From: a virus
Length of the DNA stretch: 24,472 nucleotides
Direction: 5' to 3' (one strand)
Virus record (IMG/VR): IMGVR_UViG_3300006735_000242
Coordinates: 1 to 24,472 of that record
Shown here: positions 1-8,392 of the stretch, in pieces
Layout: each line of letters starts with the position of its first letter
Numbering within the stretch: position 1 is the stretch's first letter
Made by a program: the position numbers and the translations under genes
The notes under the pieces: model-generated
Told to the model about the DNA's origin: nothing
Database searches by the model: none
What the model saw: the letters and a program-made list of their open reading frames with translations, nothing else

Positions 1-3000
1 AGATAGACGATACTGGTGACATCAAGTTCTTCCTTGCCCCGAACAGGATAGAAGGCAAGAACGAGTTCGAGGACAAAACAACTTGGCAAAATCATGTAGC
101 ACCAGATGTAGATAAGTTTGCAACAATAGCAAACAATGCAACTATCTTCGTCTGGTCCAAAGCAGGCACGGTACGCTTCAACAATGAGAATGACAACACC
201 CGTGACCACATGACTCAGGCTCACTTCTCAGGCATAGCAGACGCCATAGACAGGACAAGGCCCATAGGTGCTGTGGGATGGCATGGTGAGAGGTACTCGC
301 TTCTCAACAGCCTGAAGATATCAGTCTCCACCACCAAGAACGCAAGCACTACTACCACCACTGGGTATGCCGCTGGTCTCGGTGCGTATCATCCAAGTCT
401 GGCATTCTCACCATACGGCACTGCTGGTACGGTCATGTCAACACACGGCTCAGTGCCTGTGGTAGCACCGATGAAACACAGTCCGGAGAGTATAGCACCA
501 ATAGATGGTATAGCAGGTGGAACTGGTAACTCGAATGTTGCTGAAGTGCTGACAAAATCCAGATTCTATACTTACTTCCCAGATACGAACGGAGATGGTT
601 GGAAAGACGATGACGGTGGTGTTACGTTTATTGATTATTCAACAACAAAATACTTCAGAGACTCTGATGAGACATCCAACTATACATTCTGGTCATCACC
701 GACCAACTACACCACCACTCTACCAGAGGAACTCACACATCCACAGGGGTTGTACAGCAGTGCGTTCCTAGTGGTCAGTTACGAGTGCGAGACAGCGCTG
801 AAGAACAAGTACGACCGTGACCTCATACAATGCAATGGTGACTGGTTGCATCTCAAGACCAATTCTGTGAATAAGATACGCTCTGCGGGTACGACTCAAT
901 ACGACCCGAGGATTCACAACCAAGACAGATTCACCGCACCTGCTAACGCTGGACCTAACGTCGAGGCTCTAATCAAGAGCGGGACAAGCGTACCAACGGC
1001 GACGGTGGGCAGCAACTGGACAGATAGCATGCCCTCTGTGTTCCACACTGCCTTCGGTAATAATGGAGATGCAGATAACGACCTGTCCTTGCAGAACGCC
1101 GTACCCGGTCTCAACAAGACAGGTGACCTGCTGTTCGACCTAGATAGGAGCGTAGGCTCATCTCTCCTCCAAAGCGGCGATGCGAAGAGGAACGTCTCAT
1201 CTGACAAGTACACAGGCACGGCTTACACTTCCAGCACTGGTAACAGCGTGGCCTATCCGACTGAGTACTGGATGGGTGATGTTAACGCCTTCCAGATGTA
1301 CGAGAACTCACCAGTCAAGAACTTCTCAGTGGAGAACATAGTGTGGAAGAGGATGGATGGCGGCAACCTATCACTACCTGCAATCAATGCCCGTGGCCTA
1401 GGTGCTGTGCCTTGGGTCACGAGAGTTGACACCACTGGCTCATCCGATGTAGCCTATCAAACGGGTGAGAAGGTATACGGCAATGTGAGATTCTCATTCG
1501 AGACCACCAACAGTGCGATGATGCCTGTGCTACAAGCGCAGGAACTATCCCATCCGGAGTTCGTGAAGAGGAATCCGTATTCAGTTGGCAGTGTGTTGAA
1601 CATACCCAACGAGGAGATACAGTTCCAGTCCCTCACAGTCATAGATGACACTGGGCAAGAGCATGTCATAGAGGGCGGTAGTCCACTAGGCACAATCATC
1701 AGAGGCTTCAGGACACCACCAGACAGGGGAGTCAATGGCAGAGCGCCAGCACTAGCAAACAGCGGCAATACTCCTAACCTCAAAGTCAGACTACCCAATC
1801 CAGACTCCATACCCGGTAACATAGTCGTACGCTCCGGATACGACCCGTTACAAGCCTATCAGAACGAGACGATGGGCTCAGGTGGCATGATACACCCAGA
1901 CCTCAGTGAGACGCACATAGGGCATCTCTTCGACAACTCAGTAACAGGTCCTAGAAATCATCCTACCTATGAGGACCACAACTGGGAGAGAATCAACCCA
2001 TTGACATTCGACTCGGAAGTAGGCGCATGGATTGACAACAACCCTCTCAAATCCTCATACGAACTACATGACAGGACTCTGCTGTTCCATGTCACCAAGA
2101 TGGGACACACGCATACGCATAGGTATCCTACTGTGTATGACTATTCATTCGGTGACTCGGGTTCATGCAGCCTACAGACTCAGACAGTATCAGTTACCTC
2201 TTGGGATGCCACTAGCAGTCAGTTAGTCATCAACCAAACATTAGATGCACAGATATTCAACGCTGGATTTGGCACTAAGGAAGTCGCAGACGACAGGAAG
2301 TTCCTGAGAGTATACAACCCAACGACGGACGAGGGAGCGGTCTGTACCTATACGAGTGCTGGAAGTACGACACTCACTGTAGTAGGTGATGTGGACTTCG
2401 CTGACTTCATGTTGTCACAGACTGTGACTGACCTGAAGGTAGTGCCATCCTACTACCTTCCTGCTGGCTCGACTAGATTCTTCGCTGCTAGGAGACTCAG
2501 AGACCATGCAGAGGTAAGCGGTAATTCACCGGACATGGCACACACACTCTACTTCGCAGGTGATACCGTTGCATACAACGCATACTCCAAACCACAGATG
2601 ACACCGATGCCGTATCCTAGAATGGGTCACCATTTCGTGACACCAACCATGCCTATGTTACCGGGACACTGGGCTCACCCCGCATACCAATCGCTATACA
2701 AGAGACATATGGCTGACTTCAATACATCAGTACCGTTCAAGGACACTGCATATCTCAACAAGTACACTACACCTACAAACAGCCTCTCTGATATACAGAC
2801 TGCTCAAAGCATAACGCTAGTGGATAATATCAACCCGCTTGAGCCAGAGGTGAACTTCAGTGGTGTAAACGCTGCTCCTTCGCCGCCCAGCGATATTCAC
2901 GGAGGGGCGTTTACATTGATGTTTGAAACAGGAGTCAAATATGATGGTTATGGTGTATTAGCATCTTCAGGCACAGCAGGGACGATGAACTCACTTGGTG

Positions 3001-6000
3001 GTCATACGATAGTGCTGGAGGCTGCTGCTAACTATACCTTGGAAAGGCACTTTCCAGACCCCGCTGAAGTAGGTGCATACCAAATCATCATACAACCCAA
3101 CCTATTCTCCAATCAACTAGTAGGCTACCATGATAACACTACTCTAGGATTGACTAGCCAACAGGTCAACACGGTGGTTGGAATCAAGCGAGATAAGTCC
3201 AGAGGGACTAAAATAGGCGGTTTAGCGCTTGTTTTGGCTAAAGAGGTACAAGCAGACGTCAGGGGATGTGAGGTGTTTGTCAATGAGGTCATGCTTGATA
3301 TCAACCCAGACCAAGGTAGTCAGTTCACCAACATACCACCTCTCATGTCCTACAACCCACTCGGTGTACAATTGACTGAGACTCCATCCTTTACCAGAAG
3401 AGGATTCCCATATGCAAGTATGTTCTCAGATGCAACACCGGGATATACTTTGAATATACCATGGTGGTCAATATTGCATAAAAACGGCCCACAGGGCTCT
3501 GATGCTTCAGGATTCAGAAACCTATCACAATATACACCCGATGATTACTACCTATTCTCAAGAAGTACTTTCGGTAGTATAGGTAATCAATTAACAATTA
3601 ATGGATATACTTCTATGTATATTGATATATATTCAAATATACGTGAAAGTATATCTATAAATCCAAAAAGTACAGTTGTATCTTTCAATATAGGTTCAGG
3701 TAAAATACAAATTACCAATTCGAATACCTTCCCTATATCTCCATATTACTCACAAGTGGTAGAATACATTGGAAAGAACGGTATTAGGTACACAAAAGCG
3801 CTAATCTCACGTAGCGGCTCTGGTTCTGAGAGAAATAGAGGCGATTTCCTACAGTTACAACCCGGTGCAGATGTGTTTTGGAACAATCTCTATGATGGCG
3901 CAGTCGTGCGTTTATCGTATAAATACGACACTCTTCCAGCAGGAGAGATATTCACTAACAAGCAGAAAAGCGTATTTGCACATATACTACCTGATATCAT
4001 ACAAGGTAATCAAGATACTAATAATTCATACTTACCAGATGCGTATATATGTATGTGGCATCCTAATTTAGGTAGACCCAATACATACTTCTCAGATAGT
4101 AGAACTACACTATCTGGTAATTCTATAGACAAGTCCTCCTACAATTCTATACCAGAGCACTTTGAAACTATACATTATCACGACTTCTCACATGTAATTA
4201 GCACTGGTCCTTTTGATTTCCTCATCAAGACCCCTAATATCAGTAAAACAGGTGAAGTTGCCGCTGGTGACAGTGACCATGCTGCTGGTGGTAGTAATAT
4301 CATGCTCAGTGGTTTCTGGCCTTGTGGTAGTCGTGGAGGAGTGCATGCTAGTCGTCTCGATGTGTACTCATATGCCTCTACTGCTTGGAATCTGCATTCT
4401 CTGACTGAAATATGCAATTTCTCCTCTGCATCCAACAACGAGTGGACAGATGCTGATGACGATGGCTCATACTCACTCAGCAGCGGGCTTGCAGTGAGTG
4501 CCATGGATGCGCGTAGAAGAAGACCGTACGGCTACCGTAACGCTGTACGGCAAGCCAATAACAAGCCGCGTTACGGTGTCAATCCGACTAGATTCCAACA
4601 CGAGGGAACAGCGAGTGTGAACGGTTTCAACACCACTGACTATGACGCAGGTCCACTCGTACAGGTAGAATCGAGGGATTGGGGCTGGTCTGGTAACTCG
4701 GACAATGACAAGACCTTCCCAACCACATACGTTGGTGTCATGGAGAGACTGACCAACTTCACCGGCATGCTCGGCCACGATAAGGCTAACTTCCAAGTCA
4801 GATACAGTGATGGTCGTAGGATGACCAGACCGTTCGGCACACCTGTCCGTACACTGAGAAACCCTACATTCAACGGTGCTGACATCGTAGATAGGGACTG
4901 GTGGGGCGATATGGAAGGAAAGGGCATTACAAGCCTCTCTGAAGCCGCACAGTACTATCTGGTGGATTGGTGGGGCAATGAGCGTGGAGAGGCCGTGAGG
5001 CGCGCTCCAGTGCGTGGATTCGGCATTAGACCGTCATGGGACTGCGGCGATGCGTATGAAGAGGACAGAACTAACTCCAGAACGCCCTACAGGAGAGTAT
5101 GGAACAACGGCAAGCCAATCTACAATCTCAAGGGTCTAGTCAACTTCTCCAACGGCAACGTCAGTGTGACTAACGGGCACAGCATACCTAGATTCGGTGG
5201 TATACTCAACGACACGAACAACAACAACGCGAATGACTTGGTCGACGTGTTCGCACCTACCCACTCCCTCAGAGTCGGTGACATGGGCAACGGTCGTGGT
5301 GTACGATACCCGACGATGTTCAACGAAGACAGACTCACAGAACTATCATCACCCACACACACAACAGGTATTGTACTCAGTCACAACACAGCAGAGCCAT
5401 TGTTCGGCAACGGTCTTCTGAGACCATCCAATGATGTTCTAGGAGCAGATGAGGTAGATAGGGGTATCAGTGCCAGACTAGGCATATCTGAGAACGGCCT
5501 GCTCAAGCCCGAGGCTACCGTGAGCGACAGGACAGAAGACATAGTGGGTACATCCGTACACAAGGATGCTATCTCCAGAGCCAGTCCGAGAATAGGCTTG
5601 GATGCTGAGATTGTAGAGGGCGTTGAGCAACATCACATAGTCATCAATACAGAGGCGCACAGCCTACACACAGACAGAGGTGTGGGGCAGAGAGTTGTTC
5701 TCGAGGGTGGTAGTCAAGTCAAGACGAGTGCAGCGTCTACATTGACGAATGTCAACTATTCAAGCCTCTCTTTCGGCAGACAGTCTTCTTCTGGGTCAAC
5801 GATAAGCAGCGCATACAAGTTCAGCCATACCAACGCATTCAGACCGTATGGTGGCTCGTATCTCATGGAAACGAAACTATACACTGGTTACTTCGATGAT
5901 ACGGGGTGGGGTGTTAGTAATCTCACAGGTAGTAACAAGACCACCAACCCGTATCAGGATGTAGACAGTTACAAGACGAACACTGTGAGAAACAACGAGA

Positions 6001-6557
6001 GCGATACCACAGTCGAGTTCATGCTAAGACCAATCAGAGTATTGGACAACAGTCACATAGAGGTATTCAGATTCCACAACAACCTCGTGGATGGTACATC
6101 ACCACAATATGATGCTAACTACTACTATTGCACCTCGGGTGGTAGATACGGTCTGTATACCTATAATGCAGCAAGTGGAAGGACAGGCTCGCTAAACACA
6201 CCAGTAGGTGGGTCGTTGCCTAATGGTGATGGTCCTTACACCCCCGTCTATGCGATAGTACCGAGTTCCAATACTGCGACACTAAGCAGTTTCGGACCGA
6301 ATCTACCCGGTGCGAGTGTAACTGGTTATGACACTACGGACCTCAAAACCCCAGTTACGAGGTTGGTGATAACGGAGAACACGTTGCAGCATCATCGCTC
6401 AGACGCGCCTAGAAGGAGGCAGGAGAGCGATTCAGATGACAAACTAAGTAGACCTGACTTCTCTGTCAAACCGAGATTCAGTCAGTCCCTGCACGGCAAA
6501 GGCCACAGTGGAGATGTGAGTTTCAACGTGACCGAACATAATGGAGATGGTGCTTGA
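1..6557 (+). CDS. Giant tail/baseplate-type structural protein, 5'-truncated by the window edge
   Basis: The first ATG in frame is at 210, but the frame is open without a stop back to the first full codon at position 3. The upstream 69 residues (beginning IDDTGDIKFFLAP) look like ordinary protein, so ATG 210 is probably internal and the gene starts outside the window. At least 2,184 residues are present. I do not recognise the family. The sequence is rich in Thr, Ser, Asn, Gly, Tyr and Asp, has no coiled coil or membrane segment, and looks beta-rich. A DTNGDGWKDDDGG stretch at 582-620 resembles a dockerin/EF-hand calcium loop. The next gene is hub-like and starts on this gene's stop codon, so a role in the tail tip or baseplate is inferred. 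It is not an obvious tape measure, because long helices are lacking. An AT-rich island lies at about 3541-4200. Certain as a coding region; function uncertain. Confidence 0.9.
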   Translation, partial: IDDTGDIKFFLAPNRIEGKNEFEDKTTWQNHVAPDVDKFATIANNATIFVWSKAGTVRFNNENDNTRDHMTQAHFSGIADAIDRTRPIGAVGWHGERYSLLNSLKISVSTTKNASTTTTTGYAAGLGAYHPSLAFSPYGTAGTVMSTHGSVPVVAPMKHSPESIAPIDGIAGGTGNSNVAEVLTKSRFYTYFPDTNGDGWKDDDGGVTFIDYSTTKYFRDSDETSNYTFWSSPTNYTTTLPEELTHPQGLYSSAFLVVSYECETALKNKYDRDLIQCNGDWLHLKTNSVNKIRSAGTTQYDPRIHNQDRFTAPANAGPNVEALIKSGTSVPTATVGSNWTDSMPSVFHTAFGNNGDADNDLSLQNAVPGLNKTGDLLFDLDRSVGSSLLQSGDAKRNVSSDKYTGTAYTSSTGNSVAYPTEYWMGDVNAFQMYENSPVKNFSVENIVWKRMDGGNLSLPAINARGLGAVPWVTRVDTTGSSDVAYQTGEKVYGNVRFSFETTNSAMMPVLQAQELSHPEFVKRNPYSVGSVLNIPNEEIQFQSLTVIDDTGQEHVIEGGSPLGTIIRGFRTPPDRGVNGRAPALANSGNTPNLKVRLPNPDSIPGNIVVRSGYDPLQAYQNETMGSGGMIHPDLSETHIGHLFDNSVTGPRNHPTYEDHNWERINPLTFDSEVGAWIDNNPLKSSYELHDRTLLFHVTKMGHTHTHRYPTVYDYSFGDSGSCSLQTQTVSVTSWDATSSQLVINQTLDAQIFNAGFGTKEVADDRKFLRVYNPTTDEGAVCTYTSAGSTTLTVVGDVDFADFMLSQTVTDLKVVPSYYLPAGSTRFFAARRLRDHAEVSGNSPDMAHTLYFAGDTVAYNAYSKPQMTPMPYPRMGHHFVTPTMPMLPGHWAHPAYQSLYKRHMADFNTSVPFKDTAYLNKYTTPTNSLSDIQTAQSITLVDNINPLEPEVNFSGVNAAPSPPSDIHGGAFTLMFETGVKYDGYGVLASSGTAGTMNSLGGHTIVLEAAANYTLERHFPDPAEVGAYQIIIQPNLFSNQLVGYHDNTTLGLTSQQVNTVVGIKRDKSRGTKIGGLALVLAKEVQADVRGCEVFVNEVMLDINPDQGSQFTNIPPLMSYNPLGVQLTETPSFTRRGFPYASMFSDATPGYTLNIPWWSILHKNGPQGSDASGFRNLSQYTPDDYYLFSRSTFGSIGNQLTINGYTSMYIDIYSNIRESISINPKSTVVSFNIGSGKIQITNSNTFPISPYYSQVVEYIGKNGIRYTKALISRSGSGSERNRGDFLQLQPGADVFWNNLYDGAVVRLSYKYDTLPAGEIFTNKQKSVFAHILPDIIQGNQDTNNSYLPDAYICMWHPNLGRPNTYFSDSRTTLSGNSIDKSSYNSIPEHFETIHYHDFSHVISTGPFDFLIKTPNISKTGEVAAGDSDHAAGGSNIMLSGFWPCGSRGGVHASRLDVYSYASTAWNLHSLTEICNFSSASNNEWTDADDDGSYSLSSGLAVSAMDARRRRPYGYRNAVRQANNKPRYGVNPTRFQHEGTASVNGFNTTDYDAGPLVQVESRDWGWSGNSDNDKTFPTTYVGVMERLTNFTGMLGHDKANFQVRYSDGRRMTRPFGTPVRTLRNPTFNGADIVDRDWWGDMEGKGITSLSEAAQYYLVDWWGNERGEAVRRAPVRGFGIRPSWDCGDAYEEDRTNSRTPYRRVWNNGKPIYNLKGLVNFSNGNVSVTNGHSIPRFGGILNDTNNNNANDLVDVFAPTHSLRVGDMGNGRGVRYPTMFNEDRLTELSSPTHTTGIVLSHNTAEPLFGNGLLRPSNDVLGADEVDRGISARLGISENGLLKPEATVSDRTEDIVGTSVHKDAISRASPRIGLDAEIVEGVEQHHIVINTEAHSLHTDRGVGQRVVLEGGSQVKTSAASTLTNVNYSSLSFGRQSSSGSTISSAYKFSHTNAFRPYGGSYLMETKLYTGYFDDTGWGVSNLTGSNKTTNPYQDVDSYKTNTVRNNESDTTVEFMLRPIRVLDNSHIEVFRFHNNLVDGTSPQYDANYYYCTSGGRYGLYTYNAASGRTGSLNTPVGGSLPNGDGPYTPVYAIVPSSNTATLSSFGPNLPGASVTGYDTTDLKTPVTRLVITENTLQHHRSDAPRRRQESDSDDKLSRPDFSVKPRFSQSLHGKGHSGDVSFNVTEHNGDGA
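3541..4200 (+). other. AT-rich compositional island inside the giant structural gene
   Basis: Hand counts give 45 G/C in 180 bases (25%) for 3541-3720 and 81 in 240 (34%) for 3961-4200. The same gene has 32 in 60 (53%) at 4801-4860. The middle, 3721-3960, is nearer 44%. The reading frame stays open and the encoded protein is rich in Ile, Tyr, Asn and Ser. This fits a swapped-in or fast-diverging surface domain within an otherwise uniform gene. Confidence 0.6.
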
Positions 6558-8047
6558 TGGCGAGAATGCAGAACAATCAAGAGGCATTTGATACCTCTTT
6601 GACCCTCATCGCCAGCAAGAGCAGAAGGCCCGTATTCGTCGATAACTCAGTCCACTTTGCAAAGGTCGAGCCAAGAAGCAGCGGCAAGAGCAGAGTAACG
6701 ATAGAGCAGAGAAATGCAGAGACCTACCACGTAGCAACAGAGAAGTCATATTCGCTCGTCGAATCAGAATCCGCCATTGTCATATCACACAAGGAGACGG
6801 ATGGTCATAGTCTGAAAACTGAACTATGGTCAACAAGAGGCAATAATCTCATTACACCTTTGATGTATTCTACCCACGAACCCAGCAAGAGACTGTCAGG
6901 CAAGTCAATCATCAATACGGGTAACGGTCTAAGGGTAGACCTCAGAAACATGAAAGGAAAGAAACTGTCCGATATAGGCTTCACAGACGATTCAGTGAGA
7001 ATGGGGCAACAAACAGACGTCGGCCTCAGAACCACTGATTTAGCAGTTCAAGTTGCTGACTCAATTACCGGAACTATAACGGCATTCTCGCTAGGTAACG
7101 CTCTAAAAAGCACAAACACAGGCAGTCAGAGAAGAGCAGCGAGCAACGTCTTTCTAGCAGCCGACTTCAAGAACGTCAATCTCATAACCGCTCTTAGATT
7201 CATATCAAGGCACGACAATAGACTACCCATGTACGATAGATACGGGGTGTTACAATACGTGCCGTATAACTCATCAGCAACCGTGAGAGGTATTTCCGGT
7301 AGTTTGAGACTCGGTAGCAAGGACAAGAACCCGGTAGATAATTCGGAAAACAGAATCACAGTTCAAGGACAACCGATAGCATTGAACGAGAATCTACTTC
7401 TCACTATGGATGATAGAGGCAAGCAACAAGGTAGGTTCGACAACGACGTGGTAGAAAGTACATCACCGATATTCGATGCGTCAATCACCAATCGACAACA
7501 AGCACGGAGAGTAGCAAGGCAGATACTCAAGGCCAGTGCTCTGTTCAAAGGCAGCATTAGTTCAAACGGTCACCCGGAACTATGGGACTTGAGACCCGGA
7601 GACACCGTGTTCTATGACCATGATAGGATGAGTGTCCTAGAGGTAGTGCACAAGATGTCCACAAAGACAAGCGACTTCGTGTTCCTCAGCGCTGACATAG
7701 GGATAGAGGGTATATTCCAAGGTATCATGGAAGGCAGCGTAGCATCATCAGCAGATTCCAACGACGAGAAGGGAAGTCAGATACAGGATGAGAACTTCTC
7801 CTTCTTCGAGGGTCTTGAAATAAACGTACTCCCGCTCATCACACTGACTCATGTATCGGGCAAAGGATTCTTGATTGGTGGAAACACCAATAGGGGAAGG
7901 CTGGGTGGTGCAGCAATTGTGGGTACTGCACGGAAGAAGTGGAATAGCGTCGACGAACTGCTTGTCGATGACACTGCCATAGATGGAGACATTGCCAGCG
8001 TGGGTCTGAACAAGTCCACATCGGTTCAACTACGAGGTGAGATGTAA
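6557..8047 (+). CDS. Baseplate/tail hub-like protein
   Basis: This 496-residue protein probably belongs to the tail hub group (gpD/gp27-like), which sits at the distal end of the tail tube. The support is pattern-level. A segment at about residues 208-240 (ITALRFISRHDNRLP, then YGVLQYVP) resembles the hub pattern of a helix followed by a strand that reads 'd..G.l'. A helix rich in Arg and Ala (QQARRVARQILKA, about 314-326) is followed by ELWDLRPGDTV at about 341-351, a typical hub C-terminal beta motif. The N-terminal 160 residues are beta-rich and unrecognised. An in-frame TTG lies at 6554, but ATG 6557 is the better start: it shares one base with the upstream TGA (TGATG) and lies downstream of GGAG. 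The stop overlaps the next start (TAATG), so it is probably translationally coupled in the late operon. Confidence 0.85.
   Translation: MARMQNNQEAFDTSLTLIASKSRRPVFVDNSVHFAKVEPRSSGKSRVTIEQRNAETYHVATEKSYSLVESESAIVISHKETDGHSLKTELWSTRGNNLITPLMYSTHEPSKRLSGKSIINTGNGLRVDLRNMKGKKLSDIGFTDDSVRMGQQTDVGLRTTDLAVQVADSITGTITAFSLGNALKSTNTGSQRRAASNVFLAADFKNVNLITALRFISRHDNRLPMYDRYGVLQYVPYNSSATVRGISGSLRLGSKDKNPVDNSENRITVQGQPIALNENLLLTMDDRGKQQGRFDNDVVESTSPIFDASITNRQQARRVARQILKASALFKGSISSNGHPELWDLRPGDTVFYDHDRMSVLEVVHKMSTKTSDFVFLSADIGIEGIFQGIMEGSVASSADSNDEKGSQIQDENFSFFEGLEINVLPLITLTHVSGKGFLIGGNTNRGRLGGAAIVGTARKKWNSVDELLVDDTAIDGDIASVGLNKSTSVQLRGEM
8034..8040 (+). promoter_or_regulatory. Shine-Dalgarno site of the 114-residue gene
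   Basis: GAGGTGA lies six bases before ATG 8047, inside the end of the hub gene. It matches the archaeal 16S 3' end consensus and fixes the start. Confidence 0.75.
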
Positions 8048-8391
8048 TGCCAGCAAATGACCATTTGAAGCGATTAATGGTAGAAACCATAGCAAGTAAC
8101 ATCAATGAGATGGTTATCGGATTCGATGGTACGCCTGCTACGTCCACTGACGGCTCGGCAGGGAGACCTGCTGTCGTCATCAAACCAACAGTCAGGATAC
8201 TCGATAACTCAACACTGCTTGTCGAGGGCAATCTTACTACTACAGATACGTTTGAAGACACCATCAAGGAAGTGTACATACAATTCAGAGGGTCTAATGA
8301 CTTCACCCCCATCACGAGACATGTGTTCAGGCCAATCAAGAAGACCTCAAGCAACGAGGTCAATCTACAATTGATAATAGAGGTGAAATGA
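8047..8391 (+). CDS. Small conserved-looking tail protein of unknown function
   Basis: A 114-residue protein that I do not recognise. It starts with a short amphipathic helix (about residues 5-22) and then has four or five predicted strands, including VVIKPTVRILDNSTLLVEGNL at about 43-63 and NEVNLQLIIEVK at the C-terminus. It has no cysteines, signal peptide or membrane segment. Its ATG shares a base with the hub gene's TAA, and it is followed at once by the first fibre gene. Its place between hub and fibres suggests an adaptor linking fibres to the baseplate, but that is only positional inference. The strong Shine-Dalgarno site, clean overlaps and lack of a competing frame make it a real gene. 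Confidence 0.8.
   Translation: MPANDHLKRLMVETIASNINEMVIGFDGTPATSTDGSAGRPAVVIKPTVRILDNSTLLVEGNLTTTDTFEDTIKEVYIQFRGSNDFTPITRHVFRPIKKTSSNEVNLQLIIEVK
8380..8386 (+). promoter_or_regulatory. Shine-Dalgarno site of the first fibre gene
   Basis: GAGGTGA lies six bases before ATG 8393, the same sequence and spacing as the site ahead of ATG 8047. Confidence 0.75.
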
Positions 8392-8392
8392 T

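Noticed and set aside
3865-4071. 68-codon plus-strand frame inside the giant gene
   Set aside because: It sits wholly within the AT-rich island of the giant gene in another frame, has no ribosome site, and seems a by-product of base composition.
6541-6560. Programmed frameshift joining the giant gene to the hub gene
   Set aside because: The junction is a plain TGATG stop/start overlap with a GGAG upstream. No slippery run is present.
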